Below, piece by piece: positions 1 to 11,400 of a stretch of 64,000 nucleotides of DNA. A model generated the notes under the pieces. It did no database searches and was not told the DNA's origin. It saw only the letters and a list, made by a program, of their open reading frames with translations. Position 1 is the stretch's first letter, and every line of letters begins with the position of its first letter. The translations under genes were made by a program, and so were the position numbers. Source of the DNA: Acetobacteraceae bacterium (GTDB lineage Bacteria; Pseudomonadota; Alphaproteobacteria; Acetobacterales; Acetobacteraceae); assembly GCA_947455205.1 (NCBI GenBank), contig CANGNF010000020.1, positions 1-64,000 of the forward strand, written 5' to 3'.

Positions 1-135
1 CTCAAGACATTGTTGCGCAAGGCAGACCAGCGCTCCATCGCCGCCGTCTGGCACCGCATCGGCACCCTGCTCCGCGAGTTCAGCCCCGCCGAGTGCGCGA
101 ACTACCTCAGCCATGCGGGATATGCTTCAACGTAA
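1..135 (+). CDS. IS630-family transposase, C-terminal fragment (5' end outside window)
   Basis: Reading frame 1 is open from the first base to a TAA at 133-135, giving 44 residues that end in NYLSHAGYAST. The pattern of a Trp-His-Arg-Ile-Gly stretch followed by an 'EC.NYL.HAGYAST' ending matches what I know of the C-terminus of IS630/Tc1-mariner-type transposases (DDE superfamily endonucleases that move the IS by cut-and-paste into TA sites). The catalytic DDE residues would lie upstream, outside the window, so whether the element is intact cannot be judged. The stop codon sits just before a candidate IS end, where the complement of bases 135-150 reads TAGAGCATGATCCGTT. The assignment rests on a short tail, so it is probable rather than certain. 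Confidence 0.72.
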   Translation, partial: LKTLLRKADQRSIAAVWHRIGTLLREFSPAECANYLSHAGYAST

Positions 136-140
136 ACGGA

Positions 141-253
141 TCATGCTCTAGAGCACTATGCGCCCTTCCGGGCGCATTTCGTGCTCTATAACCCATTGAA
201 ACCAGAGCAAGAAATCCGCTCTGATGTTTCAATAAGAACGGATATTGCTCTGG
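141..253. repeat. Cluster of nested palindromes after the IS end
   Basis: Three overlapping inverted repeats share an AGAGC/GCTCT core. GCTCTAGAGC at 145-154 is a perfect palindrome. TAGAGCAC (149-156) pairs with GTGCTCTA (181-188) and encloses TGCGCCC (159-165) / GGGCGCA (170-176), forming a two-tier hairpin. TTGAAACCAGAGC (196-208) pairs with GCTCTG (218-223) and GTTTCAA (226-232). CCAGAGCAA (202-210) can alternatively pair with TTGCTCTGG (245-253), so two mutually exclusive folds exist. The cluster may be the terminal repeat of the IS, a terminator for the transposase, or an intergenic palindromic repeat of the genome. The sequence alone does not decide. Confidence 0.6.
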
Positions 254-312
254 CGCGCCGCCTCCGCCCACGGGGTAATCCTTAACCACCCACCCGGCAT
301 GCTGCGCGGGCG

Positions 313-705
313 ATGGTGGAATTGCTCGGCGTGCTGCTGGCATGCGGTATCGCCAGCCTGGCATGGCTGGCGTGGCGGCTTCTGCGCGCCCTGCGCCGCC
401 TGCTGCCGGGGCCGCGCCCGCTGCGCGCGGCGCCGATCCGGTTGGCGCGCCACCGGTTGCGCCATGCCGATGCGCGTGCCGCCGAACTCACCGCCGAGAT
501 CGAGCGCCTGCGCCTGGCGCTGCGTGCTGCCCGTGCGGCGCCGAAGCCGCAGGCTACCGGGCGCGACCGTTTCCAGGAGGCGAAGCGCGCCTTCGCCCTG
601 CGTTTTCACCCTGACCGCATCACCGCCCGCGCCGCCGAGCGGATGATCCGCATCGCCATGTTCAAGGAGCATTGGGCGGAGCTGCGACGGATCGAGCGGG
701 AGTAG
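313..705 (+). CDS. Membrane-anchored protein with minimal J-like (HPD) C-terminus, paralogue 1
   Basis: A 130-residue protein. Residues 4-25 form a hydrophobic helix, an N-terminal membrane anchor. Residues 35-80 are Arg/Ala-rich and predicted helical or coiled-coil. Residues 85-130 read FQEAKRAFALRFHPDR followed by a second helix ending in HWAELRRIERE. HPD at 99-101 is the J-domain tripeptide that stimulates Hsp70/DnaK ATPase, and the flanking helices resemble J-domain helices II and III, but the segment is shorter than a full ~70-residue J domain. The next gene has the same three-part layout, so they look like a tandem duplication. The start codon lies just after a purine-rich GCGGGCG and no strong ribosome binding site is evident. 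The DnaK co-chaperone role is inference. Confidence 0.7.
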   Translation: MVELLGVLLACGIASLAWLAWRLLRALRRLLPGPRPLRAAPIRLARHRLRHADARAAELTAEIERLRLALRAARAAPKPQATGRDRFQEAKRAFALRFHPDRITARAAERMIRIAMFKEHWAELRRIERE

Positions 706-735
706 AATATCGCAGGGGTTTCATGCCATCACTGG

Positions 736-1317
736 ATGGTGATGCAGCTCGATATTTCCCTTCTGCCGGCGACGATGGCGGCGACCGCGCTGCTGGGCCT
801 GGCGTGGGATGTGCTGGCGCCGGAACGCCTGCGGCAGGCGGCGAAACCGCGCTTCCTGCGCCTGCCGGAGACGCGGGCGCGCCGGGCGCATGTCGGCCCC
901 GGGGACGCGCAACTGGCCACGTTGCAGGGCAAGCTGCAGGAGCTGGAGGCGACGGTCCTGCGGCTGCGGCAGACCGGGCATTCCGTGGTGTCGCAGCGCG
1001 ACGCGGCGCGGGCCGAGGCCGCCAGCCTGCGCCTGGCGCTGGGCAACGCGCAGCAGGAACTGGCCCGGGTGCGCCAGCACGAGGAATTCGAGTTCCTGGC
1101 CAAGGCGGTGCTGCGTGAGCCGCCGCCGCCGACGCCGATGGTCTTCACCGCGCCGGACCCGGCCGATGCCGGCAAGTTCCGCGCCGCCAAGCTGGCCTTC
1201 GCCCGGCTCTACCACCCGGACCGCGGCGGCTCCTCCGAAATGGACCGGCTGGTGCGCAGCCAGGTGTTCAAGGAGTTCTGGGCCGAGCTGGAGCGGATCG
1301 AGAAGAGCCAGGCCTGA
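736..1317 (+). CDS. Membrane-anchored protein with minimal J-like (HPD) C-terminus, paralogue 2
   Basis: A 193-residue protein, separated from the preceding paralogue by 30 bases. Residues 5-26 are hydrophobic, residues 58-115 form a clear heptad-like coiled coil (LQGKLQELEATVLRLRQ), residues 125-140 are Pro-rich, and residues 148-190 carry FRAAKLAFARLYHPDRGG and then a helix ending in FKEFWAELERIEKS. HPD is at residues 160-162. The C-terminal halves of the two proteins align closely (FK-E-W-AEL-RIE near both ends), so the pair arose by duplication with an extended coiled coil here. Met codons at 736 and 742 and a GTG at 739 are all possible starts. 736 is chosen because it keeps the longest frame. 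I know no characterised family for this exact architecture. Confidence 0.72.
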   Translation: MVMQLDISLLPATMAATALLGLAWDVLAPERLRQAAKPRFLRLPETRARRAHVGPGDAQLATLQGKLQELEATVLRLRQTGHSVVSQRDAARAEAASLRLALGNAQQELARVRQHEEFEFLAKAVLREPPPPTPMVFTAPDPADAGKFRAAKLAFARLYHPDRGGSSEMDRLVRSQVFKEFWAELERIEKSQA

Positions 1318-1326
1318 CGCGCGCCC

Positions 1327-2004
1327 TCAGGTCGTGAGGGCGTCCCGCACCACCGAGCGGAATTCCCGCCGGTGCAGTTCCGCCACCACCCACAGGCTGG
1401 CCGCCACCAGCGCCAGGGGGTGGACGATCCAGGCCAGCGCCGCCAGGCCGAAGTAATAGGCGCGCAGCCCGGTGTTGAAGTGGCGCGCGGCGCGGTTGGC
1501 CACGCGGGCGGCGGTCTCGGCGCGCTCGGCGCCCTCCGCGGTGTCGCTGCCCGGCGGCACGCTGCCGACGACGATGCTGCAGTAGTTGAACTGCCGCAGC
1601 GCCCAGGTCAGCTCGAAGAAGGCGCGGACGAAGATCAGCAGCAGCAGCGCGATCCGAAGCTCCCACCCCGCCTGGTCCGGCACGGCGGCGAAGGGCAGGG
1701 CGCCGAAGATGCGCCGGCCCAGTTCCGGGCTCGCCATCATGGCCAGCAGGCCGCCCAGGATGAAGATGGCGGTATTGGCCAGGAAGGACGTGGAGTTCAT
1801 CAGGTTGCCGATGATGTTCACGTCGCCGATGCGATTGTCCCGCAGCAGCATGGCGCGCATCCAGCGCCGGCGATGCTCGTCCATGGCGGTGATGACGCTG
1901 CGCCGGCGGACCTTGTCCACGTAGTCCACAAGATACGAGTATCCCGCCCAGCAGGTGACGAAGACGCCAAGGGCGACGTAGTCAAGGATCGCAAGCGGGA
2001 ACAT
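1327..2004 (-). CDS. DUF599 family integral membrane protein
   Basis: A 225-residue polytopic membrane protein. Visible features are a first membrane helix at about residues 3-25 (LDYVALGVFVTCWAGYSYLV), a basic loop with MDEHRRRWMRAML, then DVNIIGNLMNSTSFLANTAIFILGG leading into helix 2. A third helix lies near residues 115-130 (LRIALLLLIFVRAFFELTWALRQFNY), and a last helix sits near residues 185-210 (GLAALAWIVHPLALVAASLWVVAEL). The NLMNSTSFLANTAI block and the conserved length of about 220-240 residues are typical of the uncharacterised DUF599 family of proteobacteria. It converges on the upstream J-like gene with a 9-base gap and is divergent from the giant gene. No function can be assigned. 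Confidence 0.85.
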   Translation of the reverse strand: MFPLAILDYVALGVFVTCWAGYSYLVDYVDKVRRRSVITAMDEHRRRWMRAMLLRDNRIGDVNIIGNLMNSTSFLANTAIFILGGLLAMMASPELGRRIFGALPFAAVPDQAGWELRIALLLLIFVRAFFELTWALRQFNYCSIVVGSVPPGSDTAEGAERAETAARVANRAARHFNTGLRAYYFGLAALAWIVHPLALVAASLWVVAELHRREFRSVVRDALTT

Positions 2005-2307
2005 GGTGGACCTTCCGGGGCGACTGGAACAACGCTAGCGCAAAAACCCGCCCCACGCCCGGGGCTACCCGCCGGGTACGCGGGCACCGCCCTGGCGACC
2101 GCGCGGCGCGGGCTGCCGAGCCGGTTCGCCGGCGCCGGATGAGGCCACAACTTGGGCGGGTAGCGCGCCGTTCCGACCACAGCCAGGACGGGAAAAGCTG
2201 GGCAGCCATTGATATTGCAGGACTTTAGCAGGTCTTAAAATGTTTACGGCGTTGACAAAGCCCCGGTCCTGATGACTTTCTTTCCTAAAATCAAATGATC
2301 GTGGGCT
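2005..2307. promoter_or_regulatory. Divergent intergenic region with candidate promoter for the giant operon
   Basis: This 303-base gap separates the divergent DUF599 gene from the giant gene, and I see no gene in it. The distal half (2040-2170) is GC-rich and holds a tight palindrome TACCCG-C-CGGGTA. The last 100 bases are distinctly AT-richer than anything nearby. They include TTGACA at 2252-2257, a good -35 hexamer, but the position 17 bases downstream (actttc) is a poor -10. TAAAAT at 2286-2291 is a better -10 hexamer but is too far away (28-base spacing). A second TTGATA at 2209-2214 precedes TCTTAAAAT at 2233-2241. No obvious Shine-Dalgarno precedes the ATG at 2308. The promoter exists somewhere here by necessity, but the exact site is unproven. 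Confidence 0.4.
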
Positions 2308-2412
2308 ATGGCTGACAGGTCTGGGCACCGGAACCGTTCCACCGGTGGGCATGGTAAGTTCGTCCTGGAAACGCTCGAGCCTCGCGTTCTCCTGGCCGCC
2401 GACCTTGCGGTT
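2308..2412 (+). other. LEPR-XLL N-terminal leader motif
   Basis: The protein starts with about 17 residues rich in Arg, His, Gly and Ser, then FVLETLEPRVLLAADL. L-E-P-R-V-L-L occupies residues 23-29 (bases 2374-2394). This matches the LEPR-XLL motif that names a family of very long proteins in proteobacteria and planctomycetes, where it always lies near the N-terminus. It is too short and too charged for a classical signal peptide: the only hydrophobic run is about six residues. A role as a sorting or processing signal is inference. Confidence 0.9.
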
Positions 2413-5400
2413 CGTTCCGCCTCAGGATCAAGCGGAACGCCGGCGGCGGGTATCGTCCAGCCGGCCGGGGTCCCCTCCGCCAACGCGCTGCTGGCCGTGC
2501 AGGCGACCAAGCCGGCGCCGCTGGCCGTGGTGGGCAATGACGGGTCGCAGCGCAACCCGGGGGACGGCTCGGCCGGGCCGCTGGCCATCGCGGGGTCGGA
2601 GACCCTTACCGGCACCGGCAGCTACCAGGGCGCCGTCGCCAATGCCGGCAAGGTGGTGCCCGGGCTGGTGAGCTTCGGCAGCTACGCGCAGTCCAGCGGT
2701 GGCACGCTGCAGATCCAGCTGGGCGGTGACGCACCCGGCTCGGCCGCTGGGTCCGACCAGCTGACGGTGACCGGCAAGGCCGAGCTGGGCGGCAAGCTGC
2801 AGCTTTCCCTGGCCGAGGGCTTCCGTCCCACCGCGGGCCAGGTCTACGACGTTCTCACCTGGGGCCAGCGCAGCGGGTCCTTCGCCTCCTATGGCGGGCT
2901 GTATTTCGGCCAGGGCCTGGTCGGCACGCCGGTCTACCAGGCCGACCGACTACAGATCCTGGTGGTGAAGCTGCCGGGCCTGACCGACCTGGCCGTGGCG
3001 CAGACGGCGACCGCCCTGGCCGGGCTGGACCAAGCGCTGACCTGGATGAACACGCCGGCCGCGACCGGCAGCGTCACCCTGGACGCCACCCTGCAGGTGG
3101 CAGGGCTGCGCCTGACCGGCAGCTTCGACCTGACCGTGGGCCGCAGCGGCAGCGACCCGACCCTGACCTTCGGCCTGCGCGACGTGGCGGCCAACTGGGC
3201 CACGGGCGCGCTCAGCGGCGGGCTGGCGGGCGTGACCGGCAGCGTTGCGCTTTCCGGCAGCAGCTACGCGGTTGCCCTGGCCGGCACCGGCCAGTTGGGC
3301 TTTGCCGACGGCACCGCGCTCTCCGGCAATTTCGCGGTGCAGGCGGCCAGCGGGCAGGCCGGCACCTTCGTGCTGGCCAGCAACGTCGCGGCCCGGCTGG
3401 GCGACCCTGGCCGCGGCGCGGCGCTGCAACTGGGCAATGGCAGCCTGGCCATGCTGCTGGACGGCGATGGCTATGCCGTCTCGGCCAGCGGCAGCGCCAG
3501 CCTGCAGGGCCTGGTCGGCGCCAGCCTGAGCGGGCAGCTGGGCTTTTCGGCCAATACGCTGGGCCGGGCGGTCAGCAGCAGCCTGACCGTCGGCAGCGCC
3601 AGCGGCAGCATCAGCTTCGCCACCGGCGACGCGGTGCAGGGCTTCTCGGCGCTGGGCGCCAGCCTGGTGCTGCCGGGGCTGGGCAGCCTGGTCGGCGACT
3701 TCGCCTTCACCGCGCGCAGCAGCCTGGTCGGCGGCACCCAGGTGGCGGACCTGCTGGTGGGCGGGCGCAACCTGAGCGCCAGCCTGGCCTTCGGCGACCT
3801 GACGCTGGCGGCCACCAACGCCACCGCCGCGCTCGCCATCACCACCCGCACGCCGGTGGCCGGCGGGGCGGGGCAGACCAGCATCGCCCTGCTGGGCACC
3901 GCGGACCTCAGCGCCACGGTGGACAGCGCGGTCGGCTTCACCGGCACCCAGGTGGCGATTCGCCTGAACACCGGCAGCACCGACGTGGCGGCCCTGGTGC
4001 CCACCACCGGAGAGGCGCTGGCCCTGGTGCTGCCGGCGCATACTGCCGAACTGGTCGGGCAGCTCAGCCTGAGCATCGCCGGCGTGGCGACCGCCAGCGG
4101 CCAGTTCCGCCTGGCGCTGGACACCGCGACGCTGACCCTTTCCGATGGCCGCACGGCGACGGTGCGCGAACTGACCATCACCGGCCGCAACGCGCTGTTC
4201 GGCGCCACGGCCGGCGCGGTCAGCGCCACCCTGTCCGGCGCCGATGTGGCGCTGGTCTATGCGCGGGAGAGTGCCGGGGCGCGCAGCTGGGTCACCGCCA
4301 AGGTGGTCCCGGCCTGGCTGACGCTCGGGGAGTTCAGCGTCGGCGCCATCGCCAGCGCCGCGCTTTCCCTGAACAAGGCCGTGCTGGGCAGCGACGCCGC
4401 CGTGCTGGCCTGGACGGCGCCGCGCACCATTGCGCTGGAGGGCGCGGCCCCGCTGGTGTTCGACCAGCTGGTGGACAGCTACACGCTGCCGGTGCAGGGC
4501 GAGTTGAGCCTGGGCGGCGCCACGCTGTCCGGTGACCTGAACCTGACGCTGACCCAGGCCGCCGGCGGCTGGAGCTGGCTGGTGGACGTGGCCGGGGCGC
4601 AGCTGACCCTGGCCGCCGGCGCCGCCTTCGTGCGCGTGGGCAATGCCACCGGGCAGTTGCGGCTGAACAGCGACCGGACCCGCAGCGGCAGCCTGGCCGG
4701 CAGCTTCGCCATCGGTGGCCCGGCGGCGCTGGCGTTGGCCGGCGACGCCACGGCCAGCTTCGGCACCGGGGGCGACGTCACCCTGGCCGGGGCGGCCAGC
4801 CTGGCGCTGGGCAGCTTCGGCACGGTGGCCGGCGACATCACCGTGCGGCGCGTGGTGGGGGCCGATGGCCCGCAGGTGCTGATCGGCGCCAGCGGCGTCA
4901 GCGGCCGGTTCGGCGATGCCGCCAACGGCGTGGCGCTGAGCGGCGCGACGCTGGGCCTGGTGCTGGCGCCGGATGCCATGGGCCAGGCCGGCTACGCCCT
5001 GCTGGCCAGTGGCACGGCGGCGCTGGCGGGGTTCGGCGGCGGCTTCACCCTGGCCGGTGCGGCGCAGGTGAAGGTCAACACGCTGGGCCGCGCGGTCGAT
5101 GCCAGCATCGCCGTCGGCAGCGGCCAGGTGCATGTGCTGTTCGCCGAGGATACTGCGGTGCAGGCGGTGCAACTGCTGAACACCACCTTGCGGGTCGGCG
5201 ATGCCGGCAGCCTGACCGGCAATTTCCTGGTGGCCAGCAGCACGGACGCCAAGGGCACCACGCTCAGCATCGGCGCGGATGCGGTCAACGGCAGCCTGGC
5301 GCTGGGCGGGGCGACCGCGACGCTGACGGCCGCCACCGGCGCGGTGCTGCTGCGCCACGGCGCCGATGGCAGCAACGGCCATGCGGTGCAGCTGGATGGC

Positions 5401-8400
5401 GATGTGGCGCTGGCCGGCATCACCGGCGTGAGCGTGACGGCTACCCAGATGCGGGTTGCGCTCAACCGCCTGGGCAGCGGGCTGGAAACCAGCGTGGCCA
5501 CCGCCGCGGGCAGCTACGCGGTCAGCCTGTTGGCCGGGCAGAGCCGGGTTTCCGGCACGGCCCGGCTGGATGTCGCCGGGCTGGTCAGCCTGAGCGGCGG
5601 CGTCTTCATCGAGAGCACGCAGAACCAGGCCGTGACGGTCACCGGGGACAGCAGCACCACCCCGGTGGACGAGCTGACCATGGGCGGCACCGGGCTGCTG
5701 GTGAGCCTGACCACCGGCAATGACGCGCTGGCCGCCGAACTGGACAACGCCAACCTTGCGCTGGTGCTGGTGACGGAGCGTGGCGGCGCCGGCCGGCGCT
5801 GGCTGAGCGGCAGCGGCACGGCGTTGAGTGCCAGCTTCGCCGGCTATGCGCTGGACCAGGGCAGCACGATCCAGCTGAGCCTGAACCGGGCGCTGGCCAG
5901 CCTGGCCGGCGCCGATACCCTGGCCGCGCCGACCACCCCGGCGATCGACTGGTCCAAGGCCAGCCGGACGGTGGCGTTGAGCCAGACCGCCTCGGCGGTG
6001 CTCAACATGGCCGGCGGCGGCTTCCGCATCCCGGTCAGCGGCGGCATGGAACTGGCCGGCGCCTCGGTCAGCGGCAGCTTCGAGCTGCGGCTGAACCAGG
6101 ACAGCCTGGGCGGGCGCACGCTGGAACTGGCGGCCAGCGCGGTAAGCCTGGGCTTCAGCGCCGAGGGGGCCAAGGTCTCGATCGAGCATGCCGCCGGGGC
6201 CCTGGTGCTGGGGCCGGATGGCCAGCGCAGCGGCAGCATCAGCGGGGCCGGGTCCATCACCGGCATCCCCGGGCTGGATTTCAACGGCGCGCTCGCGGCC
6301 GGCTTCAATGCCGGCGGCGCCTTGTCGCTGGCCGGCAATGCGGCGCTGAACATCGCCGACTACGGCCAGTTCAGCGGCAGCTTCGCGGTGGTGAAGACCC
6401 CCGCCGTGACGGCTGTGCCGGTGGAGAGCCTGAACCTGGCCACGCCGGGTACGGCGGCCGAGGTGACAGAGACCACCGCCGGCGGTGTGCGGACCGACAC
6501 CGTGCTGCTGCTGCAGGTCAGCGACGACCAGGGCCGGGTGGCGCGCGAGGGCGTGCACGGCTTCACCTTCGGCGGCCAGACCGCGACCGCCACCTCGCTA
6601 GACAGCCATGGCGCGCCGCTGTCCGACGCCGCCTTTGCCGCCAACATCCAGCTGGCGCTGGAAAGCCTGCGCGGCATCGGCACCGGCAACGTGCTGGTGT
6701 CCGGCAGCCGGGCGCTGGGCTTCAGCATCAGCTTCGTCGGCGCGCTGGCGGGCCAGGCCGTAGCGCTGGGCGCTACAGGTCTGGGCTACATCCAGCCGCC
6801 CGAGGCGCCGGACCAGTCCGAATGGGGCGTCATTTCCCAGCTGCGCGGCCCGACGGCGGCGGTGAATGAACAGCAGGCGCTGACGATCCCGGCCGGTGCC
6901 GGCAGCTTCACCCTCAGCCTGGGCAGCGTCACCACCGACGCCATTGCGGTACTGCCCCGCACCACCGCGGTGAATGAACGCCAGGTGGTCACGCTGGTGG
7001 GCGACCCGAACCTGGCCGGGCAGTTCCAGCTTACGCTCGGTGGCCAGGCCACGGCGAAGATCCGCTTCGGCACTGGGCCGGTCGCCATTGCCGCCGCCAT
7101 GCAGTCGGCGCTGGAAAAGCTGGTCGGCGTCGGGAATGTGCGCGTTGCCTACGAGACCGCTTTCAGCGGCAACAACACCATCCGGTACGACGTGGACTTC
7201 CGCGGCACGCTGGCCGGCACGGATGTGCCGCTGCTGGGCGGCAGCACCACGCTGTCCGGCCTGACCATCAGCGTCGCCACCAGCCGCCAGGGCTCCGCCG
7301 GCTTCAGCGTGCAGGACCAGGCGGCGCGCATCCAGGCGGCGCTGGCGGGCAAGCTGGGGGCCGGCAATGTCAGCGTCGGCTACGACGCCCCCGGTGACCG
7401 CTACCTGGTGAACTTCCTGGCCGCGCTGGGCGGGCAGAACGAGCCGCAGCTGGTCGCCTCCGGCGGCGTGGTCACCGCGGGCACGCTGCGCCAGGGCAGC
7501 ACGGCCAGTGGCGCGGTGCAGACGGTGGACCTGTACGACAACCAGCGCCAGGGCAGCTTCACGCTGTCGCTGGGCTTCAACGGCGCCACCTTCACCACCG
7601 CCGACATCGCCTTCGACGCCAGCGCCGCGGCCGTGCGCCTGGCGTTGCTGGGTGCCACCAATCCGGCCGGCGCCACGCTGGCGGCGCTGGGCGTGGACCC
7701 CGTGGTGGCGCTGCTGCCGGCCGCCGGCGGCACGCATGTCTGGCAGGTGACCTTCGGCGGCACCGCCGTTGGCGTTGACCTGCCGGTCATGAACGGGCTG
7801 ATCACCAGCCTGGTGACGCCGCCCGAGGCGTCGCTGCGCTTGGTCAGCACCGGGGCCACCACGTCCGAGGTGCTGCGCCTGACGCTGGCCGGCGGCGGCG
7901 CGTTCCGGCTCTCGCTGGGCGACGCCACCGCCCAGACCGTGACCCTGGGCGCCGATGCCAGTGCCGCCGAGCTTGCCGCCGCGCTGGCGGCGCTGCCCGG
8001 CATCGGCGCCGGCAACGTGGCGGTCAGCCAACTCGGCGCCGGCGTGTTCGAACTCGGCTTCATCGGCGCGCTGGCCGGCAAGGCGATGGGCAATGTGGTC
8101 GCCAGCCCGGTGCAGACCCTGTCCCTGCTGCTGGCCGATGGCGGCGCGCCGGACACGGTAGCGCTGCGCCTGGGCAGCGACGGCACCTGGACGGTGCCGA
8201 TGGATGTCAGCAACCGCAGCCAGGCGCAGATCGCCACCAACCTGGCCAGCCTGATCGGCCTGCTGCCGGGCATCGGCTTCGGCCAGGGCAATGTGGAGGT
8301 CACCGCCCGCGACGGTTCGCCCTGGACCTTCGACATCGCCTTCGTCAACGCGCTTGTCGGCGTGGACCCCGGGCAACTGGCGGTCGCTGCCTCCCGCACC

Positions 8401-11400
8401 GATGTGGTGCAGCAGGCGCGCATCCTGATCGGTGCCGCCGGCGTCAATGGCACGCTGGGCGGCGGCGGGGCCGGGCTGAACCTGGCCGGCGGCGCGCTGG
8501 CGCTGGTGGTGCAGGCTAATGCGGCGGGCGTGCTGGGCTATGCCCTGCAGGCGGCGGGCACCGCGACGCTGACCGGCTTCGACGGCCAGGTCAGCCTTTC
8601 GGCCAACGCCAGCCTGGCCATCAACACGCTGGGCGAAGCCGTGGCGGTGCTAGTGCCGACCGGGATCGCCACGTCCGCAATCAACCTGGCCTTCGCCGAT
8701 GGAACCGACCGGCGCGAAGTGACGATCGCCCAGGGCGACATCACCGTGGCCGGGCTGGGCATGCTCAGTGGCGCGCTGAAGCTGGTCGGCACCTCCACGC
8801 TGGTCAACGGCAACCATGTCGACCAACTGGAGATCGGGCTGGATGCGGTCGGTGGCGCGCTGACGCTGGGCGGGCTGGGCGCGACGCTGAGCGATGGCCG
8901 CGGCGCGCTGCTGCTGCGGACCCAGACCAGCAGCGATGGCGTGGTGAAGCGCGGCTTTGCCGTGCAGGCCGATGGCTCGGTCAGCGTGACCGGCGCCGAG
9001 GCGGTGACGCTGAGCGCGGCCGATCTGCGCATCGGCTACAACCGCTGGGGCTCGGCGCTGACGGCGCAGGTGGCGACCGCCACCGGCACCTATGCCGTGG
9101 GCCTGGTCAATGGCGAGACCCGGCTGAGCGGGGCGATGCACGCCGAACTCGCGGGCATCCTGACGCTGGACGGCGAGCTTTCCCTCGAGGGCCGCGGCAA
9201 CCAGGTGGCGATGCTGGCCGATGGCGGCCAGGTGCAGGCCGACCAGCTGGTGATCGCGGGTGCCCATGTCGGCGGCACGCTGGTCGCGGGCGGCAACGGG
9301 CTGGACGTCGCGCTCGGCGACATGGATATCGCGCTGGTGCTGAGCACCGAGGCGCTGGCTGGCGGCGCCAAGGGGCGGCGCTGGATCTCCTCGGTGGCGC
9401 AGTTGGGCAGCGCCAGCATCGCCGGCTACGCGCTGGAGGATCTGCAGAGCGCGCAGTTGCAGATCAACCGCGCGCTGGATGCCGCGAGCGGGGCGCTGGC
9501 CGATGCGGGCGCGACGGTGCTCAGCTTTGCCGGCAATGCGGCGCAGACCGTGGCGCTGGACGCCACCTCCTCGCTGACGCTGGCCATGGCGGGGGCCAGC
9601 TTCGACATTCCCGTCAGCGGCAGCCTGCAACTCGGCCCGGCACGGCTGGCCGGCGATTTCGACGTGGCGCTGGCGGGGACCGCCGGCAGCCGCAGCTGGA
9701 CCATCACCGCCAGCGACGCCCGGCTGGCGCTGGAAGCCGGACCGGCCTCGGTCGGGATCACCGGCGCGGCGGGCACGCTGGTGCTGGGCGCCAATGGCGC
9801 GCGCAGCGGCAGCCTGAGTGGCGCCGCAGCGATCTCCGGCCTGGGCGACCTTTCGCTGGCCGGCAGCTTCACCGCCAGCTTCGGCGTTGATGGCGGCATC
9901 GGCTTCAGCGGCAGCGCGGTGGCGCTGGGCGTCGCCGGCTTCGGCACGCTGACCGGCGACCTAAAAGTCAGTCATGGCGCCGATGGCAGCATCCTGCTCG
10001 GCGCCGCGCATATCGGGGCCAGCTTTGGCGACCCGGCCGCGGGCCTCGGTGTCAGCGATGCCAGCCTGGGCCTCTACGTGGCGGCGACGACGGAAAGCAG
10101 CGCCGGCTACGCCCTGGTGGCGAGCGGCGCGGCCAGCCTGCATGGCTTCGGCGCGGTTTCGCTGGCGGCCCAGGCCACGGTGCGGGTCAACACGCTGGGC
10201 CATGCGGTGGACCAGACCGCGCTGGGCGTGGCGATCCACTTCGCCGATGGCGCCGCGGTGCAGGAAGTCAGCATCGCCAGCGGCAGCCTGACCGTCGGCG
10301 GCATCGGGACGCTGACCGGCGCGCTGGCGGTGAAGGCAGTGACCGATGGCGCGGTCACCTCCATGCAGATAGGGGTCGATGCCGCATCCGGCACGCTGAC
10401 GCTGGGCGGCCTCAGCGCCAGCCTGACCGGCGGCCGCGGCGCCGTGCTGCTGCACAAGGATGCGGCCGGCAGCGGCTATGCCGTGCAGGCGGAAGGCGCG
10501 GTCACGCTTGCGGGCGCCGATGCGGTTGGCATCAGCCTGACCAACTTCCAGGTCGCCTATAACGGGCTTGGCCAGGCGGTGGCGCCGACGCAGGTGCAGA
10601 CCGGCCTGGACAGCTACAGCGTCGCCCTGCTGGCCGGCGAGCAGCGCATGCGCGGCCATGCCGACGTCACCGTCAGCAACGTGCTCACGCTCAGCGGCGA
10701 CGTCTTCCTGGAGAATGCGACCAACCAGGCTGTTGCCCTGGCCGGTGGCGGCAGCGCGCAGGTGGATCAGCTGCTGATCGGCGGCACCGGGCTGACCGCC
10801 AGCATCGGCAGTGGCGATGCCGCCGCGGCGCTGCAGGGCGTGGACTTGGCGCTGGTGCTGAGCACCGAGCGGCCCGGCGGCAGTGGCCGCAAATGGCTGA
10901 CCGGCACTGGCAGCTTCGACGCCGGCAGCGTCGCCGGCTATGCGCTGGACCAGCTGGACGGCAGCGCGATCTCGCTCAACCGCGTCATCAGCACCGCGGG
11001 CCTGGTGGACAGCGCCCAGGTGGTGGACTGGAGCGGCGCGGCCAGGGCCGTGACGCTGGCGCCGGGCGAAGTGGTGAAGCTGGACCAGGCGGTGCAGGGC
11101 TTCAGCATCGCCATCGATGGCGCGGTGCAGCTTGGCGCGGCCCGGCTGGCCGGCGCGCTGACGCTGGCGCAGGTGCCGGCCAGCGGTGGCATCGGCTGGC
11201 AGGTCACCGCCGGCGACGTGGCGGTTGCCGTGCAGAGCGGCGGCACCCGGCTGGGGCTGGAGCATGGCAGCGGCACGCTGAACCTCGGTCCCAACCAAGC
11301 GCGCAGCGGCAGCATTGCCGGCGCCGCCTTCCTCAGCGGCGTCGCCGGGCTGTCGCTCGGCGGCACCCTGGCCGCCAGCTTCGATTCCAGTGGCGGCATG

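Noticed and set aside
245-646. A 133-residue plus-strand frame and a 147-residue minus-strand frame (229-672) overlapping the first J-like gene
   Set aside because: Both are Arg/Cys/Trp- or Gln/Arg-rich shadows. The 313-705 frame alone has a membrane helix and the HPD motif shared with its neighbour.
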